Source of the DNA: Bacteroidota bacterium
GTDB lineage: Bacteria > Bacteroidota > Rhodothermia > Rhodothermales > JAAAOL01
Assembly (NCBI GenBank): GCA_009908885.1
Contig: JAAAOL010000426.1
Span: 1 to 10,217, forward strand
Direction: 5' to 3'
DNA length: 10,217 nucleotides
Below are positions 5,947-10,217 of the stretch, in pieces. The translations under genes and the position numbers were made by a program. How positions within the stretch are numbered: position 1 is the stretch's first letter; each line of letters opens with the position of its first letter. The notes under the pieces were generated by a model that was given only the letters and a program-made list of their open reading frames with translations, ran no database searches and was not told the DNA's origin.

Positions 5947-7224
5947 TTAGGGCAACTTGCCCATTCGCCGTCCGGTCGACAAGACCACCTCAGCCAGTTT
6001 CGCTTCGACGGCTGGCACGACCGCGCTCGTGTCGTTCACAAGACCGATATCGGTGTTGATCTGAAAGGCAATGGCGACGCCGTACTCAGCGTAATAGCGC
6101 AGGCTGGACGTATACCCCGGGATCCATCCCCCATGCCCAAAGACCGGTCCGGAAGGCGTTGCCTGATAGATGGCGACGCCCATTCCATAGTGAACGCCTG
6201 GCATTTCAGGATCAATGGGGAAGGAGGTCATAAGCAGGTCGAGGACGGCCTCGGGCAATGCCGCTCCTCCAAAGAGCGCCGCGCCCCACCGGGCGAGATC
6301 GGCGGACGTGCTTGCCAAGCCCCCTCCGGTCCACTCGATGCCCGGATGCCAGGCCATGGTGCCGTCTGGTGACGTTGTTTTTTTCGGAAATCCGAATGCA
6401 TTCTCCGCTGCATACCCGGCGGCCAGCCCCGGCACATCGCGGCTGTTGGAAGGACTCGTCAGCCTGAGATTGAGCGGCGTGAGAAAACGCTCCTGGATAA
6501 TATCGTAGTAGTCACGCCCCGTCGCCTCTTCGATGACGAGTCCGACGAGGATGAACCCGGTGTCGGTGTAGGACCATGCTTCACCGGCGTCAAACAGCGG
6601 AGGTTGATCCAGCACGAACTGAACCAAGGAATCCGAAGTGAACGGGGGACCCGGCTTGCGCCATCGCCGAGAGACTTCGGCTGCGAACGCGTCCGTGTGG
6701 ACGTGGTCGGGAAGGCCGGACCGGTGGGTGAGCAGGTGCCGCAGCGTGATACGGTCGTGATGAGGAAGCCGCCCAAACCACGGTCGATCGCCGAGCCACT
6801 GCGCGATCGGAACGTCCAGATCCAGAGTGCCTTCCTGGGCCAAGGCCGCGGCGGTGGCTCCGACAAACGTCTTTCCGATGCTGGCCGCCAGCATGCGCGA
6901 CTCCGTGGTCATTGGCGTGCCGGCTTCGATGTCGGCGAGCCCGGTGGCCGCAACGCCCGAGGTGCCATCCGTCCACGCGTACGCGGCGGTAGCCCCGGGA
7001 AACCCGTAGCGATCTCGCATCGATTCGAGAGCCGCCTGAAACGCGTCCGGTTGCGTCTGGGCAGTGCGCTGGACCGGCACCGCTTCGGTCCCTCGCTGGG
7101 CATCATTCTGCGAGTGCATCGCCAGAAGAACCACGACGGCCAGCGCGAAAAGGACGAGGCCTCGTCGTTGCCACACGACCCTCAATCGGGGTCCAGCCTG
7201 CCTCAGGTAGGTTTGGAAGCTCAT
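5947..7224 (-). CDS. Serine hydrolase, class C beta-lactamase/penicillin-binding-like
   Basis: A 425-residue member of the beta-lactamase-related serine hydrolase family (esterases, D-amino peptidases, PBP-like proteins). Residues 1-21 are basic, 22-36 form one membrane segment (LVLFALAVVVLLAM), and the catalytic domain, about 60-410, is predicted to be outside the cytoplasm, either anchored or released. The active-site SxxK is SIGK (115-118, in LAASIGKTFVG). The second motif reads YTDTG (219-223) where YxN is usual, so Asp replaces Asn. The third is HGGWIPGY (364-371), the HxG form that replaces KTG in esterase-like members. HLLTHRSGLPD (163-173) is a typical family block. The ATG at 7222-7224 begins the basic-hydrophobic leader, and no clear Shine-Dalgarno is present. 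The substrate cannot be named. The HGG motif suggests an esterase or peptidase rather than a true beta-lactamase. Confidence 0.88.
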   Translation of the reverse strand: MSFQTYLRQAGPRLRVVWQRRGLVLFALAVVVLLAMHSQNDAQRGTEAVPVQRTAQTQPDAFQAALESMRDRYGFPGATAAYAWTDGTSGVAATGLADIEAGTPMTTESRMLAASIGKTFVGATAAALAQEGTLDLDVPIAQWLGDRPWFGRLPHHDRITLRHLLTHRSGLPDHVHTDAFAAEVSRRWRKPGPPFTSDSLVQFVLDQPPLFDAGEAWSYTDTGFILVGLVIEEATGRDYYDIIQERFLTPLNLRLTSPSNSRDVPGLAAGYAAENAFGFPKKTTSPDGTMAWHPGIEWTGGGLASTSADLARWGAALFGGAALPEAVLDLLMTSFPIDPEMPGVHYGMGVAIYQATPSGPVFGHGGWIPGYTSSLRYYAEYGVAIAFQINTDIGLVNDTSAVVPAVEAKLAEVVLSTGRRMGKLP

Positions 7225-7272
7225 TATCGATCATCTGGTCACGTGGAGAGAAGACGAGGTCCCGAGCGCGAG

Positions 7273-7306
7273 GCCCGCCGCGGACGGTGACGAGGACACG
7301 GCGGGC
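7273..7306. repeat. 8-bp inverted repeat between CPBP and serine hydrolase genes
   Basis: GCCCGCCG (7273-7280) and CGGCGGGC (7299-7306) are perfect inverted copies around an 18-base loop. A weaker one, CGCCCT/AGGGCG, is at 7340-7345 and 7360-7365. Neither is followed by a T run on the minus strand, so intrinsic termination is not well supported. They may be leader-RNA structure for the hydrolase or act with other factors. Nothing else is seen in the 182-base gap 7225-7406. Confidence 0.45.
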
Positions 7307-7406
7307 AGAGAGCGACTGTCAAACCGTCGATTTCCTCTCCGCCCTACCTGGCCGGATGGAGGGCGAGATGGTCAAGTCTCCCCCTCTTTAGCCCCCTTCC
7401 GTGCAG

Positions 7407-8309
7407 TTACACTTCTTGGAGGGTGATCCGTGGTTTGGGGGCTGCATCCTCCACGCCTTCGCCCGACACGCCAGCCTCTCTGGATTTCGATGAGGGAATG
7501 ATGGTTGTCACACCGCCGCTCCTGTGCAGCATCGTGTCCCGGTTGAGCCAGACCACCACCAGGGCGGCCACGACAAACGGAATCGTGTCGTAGGGCTGGG
7601 CATCGGGCCAAAGCGGGTTGATCACCTGGAGATGGAACAGCGCCGGGAGAAGGATACTTCCCCGGGACGCGTTGAACAGGGCCGTCGCGATGAAGCTGAG
7701 GGCGAGTGTTCCGATGAAAAAGTCCGTGAAGGACCAGGCGCTCTGCGGTGTCCCGCTCAGCATGAAGGCGGGGAGGTGCCAAACGCCCCAAATGACGACG
7801 AGCACGAGACTCGCCCAGAGCGGGGACATCTTGCGCTGCAGCAGCGGGAGCGCCAGCCCGCGCCATCCGATCTCCTCGACTGGCCCCTTGATCGCAAACA
7901 GGGCGAGGGCGACGAGATAGCCGCCCACCGACGACACCGGGACCAGCTCGGCAAGACTCAGGCCCTTCCAGACGGCACCGATATAAAAGAGAAGCGGAAT
8001 GCCGAGTAGAAGAAACGCGTACCACACCGCTGGGGCCCGCCACAGCAGGAGACGGCTGAGGAAGCCTCGGGTGCCAGTCCATCGGGCCTTCGATACAACG
8101 ATGGCGAGAGCGGCTACGGCCGGAGAATACGTCGCTAGATAGAACAGCGGATGTTGCCCACTGAGCGCGCCGAACATCGCTGCCATCTGGTCTGGCAAGG
8201 CGATATAGAGACCGATGATGCCCCACGCCAGTCCGAACGTAATGACCAGGAAGGGAACGAGGGACGCGAACGAAAACGAAGACGTGTCTGAAGCTGTGGA
8301 ATGCGTCAT
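7407..8309 (-). CDS. CPBP family intramembrane glutamic/metalloprotease (CAAX protease-like)
   Basis: A 300-residue polytopic membrane protein of the CPBP (Abi/CAAX prenyl protease) family. Its motifs are in order: GPVEEIGWRG (142-151) with the EExxxR catalytic signature (E145, E146, R150); WGVWHLPAF (174-182) with the second motif His at 178; and FNASRGSILLPALFH (212-226), containing Asn213 and His226 of the third and fourth motifs. Hydrophobic segments lie near 16-38, 55-73, 95-112, 127-141, 163-178, 195-212 and 243-256. After the last, a hydrophilic tail of about 45 residues is probably in the cytoplasm. Bacterial members cleave membrane-associated substrates or act in bacteriocin immunity and stress. 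The substrate here is unknown. The ATG at 8307-8309 has a weak GAGG upstream. It stands 124 bases after the beta-barrel gene, a gap holding a strong hairpin, so co-transcription is uncertain. Confidence 0.9.
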   Translation of the reverse strand: MTHSTASDTSSFSFASLVPFLVITFGLAWGIIGLYIALPDQMAAMFGALSGQHPLFYLATYSPAVAALAIVVSKARWTGTRGFLSRLLLWRAPAVWYAFLLLGIPLLFYIGAVWKGLSLAELVPVSSVGGYLVALALFAIKGPVEEIGWRGLALPLLQRKMSPLWASLVLVVIWGVWHLPAFMLSGTPQSAWSFTDFFIGTLALSFIATALFNASRGSILLPALFHLQVINPLWPDAQPYDTIPFVVAALVVVWLNRDTMLHRSGGVTTIIPSSKSREAGVSGEGVEDAAPKPRITLQEV

Positions 8310-8351
8310 GATAGCTGCGCCTCAGCGGCTTTTTTAGATCGATGGATCTCC

Positions 8352-8414
8352 GGGCGGTGCAGGTCAGCGGGTGTTCTGTCCAGAACGCGGTTGCGGGCCC
8401 CACCTGCACCGCCC
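8352..8414. repeat. 13-bp inverted repeat with a nested hairpin
   Basis: GGGCGGTGCAGGT (8352-8364) and ACCTGCACCGCCC (8402-8414) are perfect inverted copies. Within the 37-base loop, GTTCTG (8373-8378) and CAGAAC (8381-8386) form a second perfect hairpin. The element begins 20 bases past the stop of the beta-barrel gene on the minus strand. It has no T run after the stem in the minus direction, so it could be a factor-dependent terminator, an mRNA-stabilising 3' structure, or a small mobile palindrome. Confidence 0.7.
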
Positions 8415-8433
8415 TTCTTGGAAAACGGAGATG

Positions 8434-9375
8434 CTACTGCCCGGCCAGCGGCGACTGGCCGCCGATCGTGATCTGCCAGCGAAGGAATGCGGACTGATCG
8501 GGCTCGAAGCTGATGACTTCGTCACGCCCGTCGGTGACTTGCACCTGCCGATGCAGGGAGATGCCCGATTCCACACCGATCTTCATCCAAGATGTCAAGT
8601 ACACGTTCGCGGACGGACCGACGACCGTGTCGAAGTAGTCGGAGTAGGGCCTGCCGAGGGCGTGCCCACCCTCCGTCAGGTGGTGACGATCTCCCAACGT
8701 CCGAACTTGCATGCCCACCTCCAAGCGCCGGGCCGGAACGACCCACGCTTCCAGGGTCGACGGGAGGAGAGCGCTTCCCCGCCAGGCCGGTCCCCCACTC
8801 CAGAGCGTGCCCTGGCGTTCCAACTGCAGCACGGGAATGGGGAAGGGAACACCGAAGGTCGTTGTGTAGGCAACGCCGAAGCCGAGTACGGAGCGCTCTC
8901 CCACTCGTCGACTGGCAAGAAGGGCCCCTTCAATCGCAAAGTCATCGCGGATCAGTTCCTCTTCCAGTCCCGACTTGAGCGCAGGCGAGATCTGTCCCAC
9001 GAGCGACCATCGAGGCGAGAGCTGTCGTTGAGCCAGGACGGTGACGTCGACGATGTATGCGTCTGTGGGGCGGGGCATCGCCTCCATCCAGCCGTCGTAC
9101 CTGTACTGGATCCGCTGAAATCCCGCCTGAAGGTCCAGGTACGTGCGTCCTCCTTGCACGAGCAGCGGATACGAGGCGCGAACGAACCGGGTATCCGTCC
9201 ATACCTCGATATCGTTCATCGACTCAGCGGAGGGACCGTCGACCTTCACATTCGAGACCGACATCGACGGCCACGTTTCATGGCCGAATGCCAGACTTGG
9301 CCGGAACTGAGCCGTCGCTGTGCTAACCCCGAGCATAAGGAAAAAGCTGAGCATGACAACGAAGATACGTTTCAT
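8434..9375 (-). CDS. Secreted, probable outer-membrane beta-barrel protein (possibly DUF6268-type)
   Basis: The 313-residue protein opens with a classical signal peptide (MKRIFVVMLSFFLMLGVSTATAQ, cleavage likely after TAQ near residue 23). The mature part has no long hydrophobic helix but many alternating-pattern strands rich in aromatic residues and glycine, such as RTYLDLQAGFQRIQYRY, DAYIVDVTVLAQRQL, SVLGFGVAYTTTFGV, RRLEVGMQVRTLG and SAFLRWQITIGG, as expected of an outer-membrane barrel. It recalls the DUF6268 outer-membrane barrel proteins of Bacteroidota, a family assignment I cannot confirm without a search. The C-terminal residue is Gln, not the usual aromatic one. The start is decided by AGGAGG at 9389-9384, 8 bases before the ATG at 9373-9375. 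Its role is unknown. Confidence 0.78.
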   Translation of the reverse strand: MKRIFVVMLSFFLMLGVSTATAQFRPSLAFGHETWPSMSVSNVKVDGPSAESMNDIEVWTDTRFVRASYPLLVQGGRTYLDLQAGFQRIQYRYDGWMEAMPRPTDAYIVDVTVLAQRQLSPRWSLVGQISPALKSGLEEELIRDDFAIEGALLASRRVGERSVLGFGVAYTTTFGVPFPIPVLQLERQGTLWSGGPAWRGSALLPSTLEAWVVPARRLEVGMQVRTLGDRHHLTEGGHALGRPYSDYFDTVVGPSANVYLTSWMKIGVESGISLHRQVQVTDGRDEVISFEPDQSAFLRWQITIGGQSPLAGQ

Positions 9376-9383
9376 ATCAGATG

Positions 9384-9389
9384 CCTCCT
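9384..9389 (-). promoter_or_regulatory. Strong Shine-Dalgarno AGGAGG
   Basis: AGGAGG reads on the minus strand 8 bases upstream of the ATG of the beta-barrel gene. It is the only full-consensus ribosome binding site among the genes of this window, most of which show weak or no match, so this gene is probably translated efficiently. Confidence 0.85.
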
Positions 9390-9439
9390 ATTTCGTTTAC
9401 CCAAGTTGTGGGATGGATTCGATGTTACCTCATGACCGC

Positions 9440-9537
9440 AGACCACGGACGGTAGCCCTCAGCCCTCTGGAATGAGTGGTTTTCCGCGATTCGTCCCCGC
9501 ATCGCGTGCGGGCCAGGCGGTCTACGGTCCGTGGTCT
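9440..9537. repeat. 16-bp imperfect inverted repeat with nested hairpin
   Basis: AGACCACGGACGGTAG (9440-9455) and CTACGGTCCGTGGTCT (9522-9537) are inverted copies with one mismatch. The 66-base interior contains another hairpin, CCCGCA/TGCGGG (9496-9501 and 9507-9512) with a 5-base loop. Just outside, ACCGTAG (9544-9550) is a perfect partner for CTACGGT (9522-9528), so the right arm has two competing pairings. This is the layout of a folded RNA or of a palindromic DNA element. No known family is recognised. Confidence 0.65.
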
Positions 9538-10045
9538 CGTTCTACCGTAGGCGAAAGGGTACTACCTGGATTAAGGTTTGAGAGGCCAAAACCTCTTTAG
9601 AAATGATACTCGGTCGGCAATCTCATTTCGCACCTAGGAGAAGCGTACCTCAAAACGACACGCAGTGTAGAGAGGTCTTTCCCCAGATACACTGTAATGG
9701 CGGGGGCGGGCGGCGCGTGAGGGCATTGCTTACGCCGGTGGATGTCGGCTGCGGCTCTCCTTTTCTTTCATGACCGGATGAGCCCTACACCATCGAGGTC
9801 GATGTGATTATGGCGCACCCCTGATCGATTCGTTCGCGCATCCTCCGTGACTTCCTCGGAGATGCCAGGAAACGGAGTCGGTCTTTCCCTCGATCGGATG
9901 ATCTACTGGCGTCGCGGAGTGCACGCGTACCCGCGTGGGAAGGTATGGTAGCGTGGTACATCGAGGATCATACTAGATTAGGTGCACCTTTTTGTTTTAT
10001 TTAGATTGAGTCTGCGCAGGATCGACCAGAAACATAACGACCTTC

Positions 10046-10217
10046 ATGATCTCTTTTCATGCCGGATCGCCACGGCGCAAGGCGTCCTTCCCTATCGCGG
10101 TTCTTCTGATCGCCCTGATGCTATGCGGCAGCTGCACGCCGTCGGCATCTCACGAGGCCGCGCCGTCGTCTGCCCCACCGGACGCAGCGCCCGAGGCGCA
10201 CGAGGACGAGCACGCCG
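10046..10217 (+). CDS. Lipoprotein, N-terminal part (cut by window end)
   Basis: From ATG at 10046 the frame stays open to the window end, giving 57 residues. A basic N-region (PRRK, 9-12) precedes a hydrophobic stretch (FPIAVLLIALMLCG) and the lipobox LCGSC, with the acylated Cys at residue 30, so the protein should be a membrane-anchored lipoprotein facing the periplasm or outer membrane. The beginning of the mature protein is a low-complexity linker rich in Ala, Pro and Ser, turning acidic and His-containing (PEAHEDEHA) at the cut. Such His/Asp/Glu stretches occur in metal-handling lipoproteins and in lipid-anchored efflux adaptors, but this is too little to assign a function. The window ends before any domain. 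Confidence 0.75.
   Translation, partial: MISFHAGSPRRKASFPIAVLLIALMLCGSCTPSASHEAAPSSAPPDAAPEAHEDEHA

Larger units (their letters stand above)
9376..10045. other. 670-base gap without a recognisable gene
   Basis: This stretch lies between two divergently oriented genes, the beta-barrel gene (minus) and the lipoprotein gene (plus), and must hold both promoters. I find no tRNA, no rRNA and no convincing ORF. Its visible content is the large inverted repeat at 9440-9537, overlapping small inverted repeats AGGTTT/AAACCT (9574-9594) and AGAGG/CCTCT (9581-9596), and an AT-rich stretch (about 9968-10010, containing TTTTTGTTTTATTTAG) that is the best place for the lipoprotein promoter. The length is unusual next to the compact genes elsewhere, so an unrecognised small RNA or decayed gene is possible. 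Confidence 0.5.

Noticed and set aside
7372..8409. Minus-strand frame of 345 codons overlapping the CPBP protease gene
   Set aside because: It is longer than the CPBP gene but out of frame with the EExxxR, His and Asn motifs. Its composition is Arg/Ser/Pro-rich and shadow-like.
8371..9435. Plus-strand open frame of 354 codons opposite the beta-barrel gene
   Set aside because: The minus-strand gene has a signal peptide, strand pattern and consensus Shine-Dalgarno. The plus-strand frame has none of these and crosses the hairpin at 8352-8414.
9777..9824. Short plus-strand frame reading DEPYTIEVDVIMAHP before TGA
   Set aside because: It looks protein-like, but an in-frame TGA lies just two codons upstream, so it is at most a trace of a decayed gene and more likely chance.
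9968..10010. AGGTGCACCT followed by a T-rich run considered as a terminator
   Set aside because: The palindrome has no room for a stable stem and loop, and no plus-strand gene ends before it. The AT-rich stretch fits promoter sequence for the lipoprotein gene better.

Overview
The window looks like part of a chromosome from a Gram-negative, high-GC bacterium. It has a predicted outer-membrane beta-barrel protein, a lipoprotein with a clear lipobox, mostly weak Shine-Dalgarno sequences and roughly 60% GC judged by eye. A member of the Rhodothermota/Bacteroidota side of the tree is my best guess, but this is an inference from protein style, not a proof. Almost every gene lies on the minus strand. 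Only the two genes cut by the window edges are on the plus strand.

Layout. (1) At 2-535 (+) is the C-terminal part of an F420-dependent-type NADP oxidoreductase, convergent with a minus-strand pair: guanine deaminase (guaD-like, 1451-984) followed by a hotdog-fold acyl-CoA thioesterase (958-539). These look like ordinary metabolic genes. (2) From 5622 down to 1611 is a tightly packed three-gene minus-strand operon: a STAND/archaeal-type AAA ATPase with a winged-helix C-terminus, a second P-loop ATPase with winged helix and TPR repeats, and a small membrane protein with a HEAGH zinc-metalloprotease motif. Gaps are 2 and 5 bases. The operon is headed by a striking AT-rich 52-bp palindrome built of ACGTACGT boxes. 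The TPR part of the second ATPase falls sharply in GC compared with both sides, as if that module had been swapped in. This is the most interesting part of the window and could be an undescribed sensing or conflict system. (3) At 5926-5711 is a decayed lipoprotein gene with an in-frame amber codon. (4) From 7224 to 5947 is a class-C beta-lactamase-like serine hydrolase, and from 8309 to 7407 a CPBP/CAAX-type intramembrane protease. (5) From 9375 to 8434 is a secreted, probably outer-membrane beta-barrel protein with a strong Shine-Dalgarno. Inverted repeats with nested hairpins lie on either side of it. (6) From 9376 to 10045 is a 670-base gap with no credible gene, then the start of a lipoprotein gene on the plus strand (10046 onward, cut by the window end).

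How the genes may work together: guaD and the thioesterase are probably co-transcribed (25-base gap). In the three-gene operon I infer that the two ATPases sense or remodel something through the TPR surface and act on or through the membrane metalloprotease-like protein. The sequence shows co-expression and the motifs, not the function. The serine hydrolase, CPBP protease and beta-barrel gene share a strand but are separated by 124-182 base gaps holding hairpins, so each may be its own transcript.
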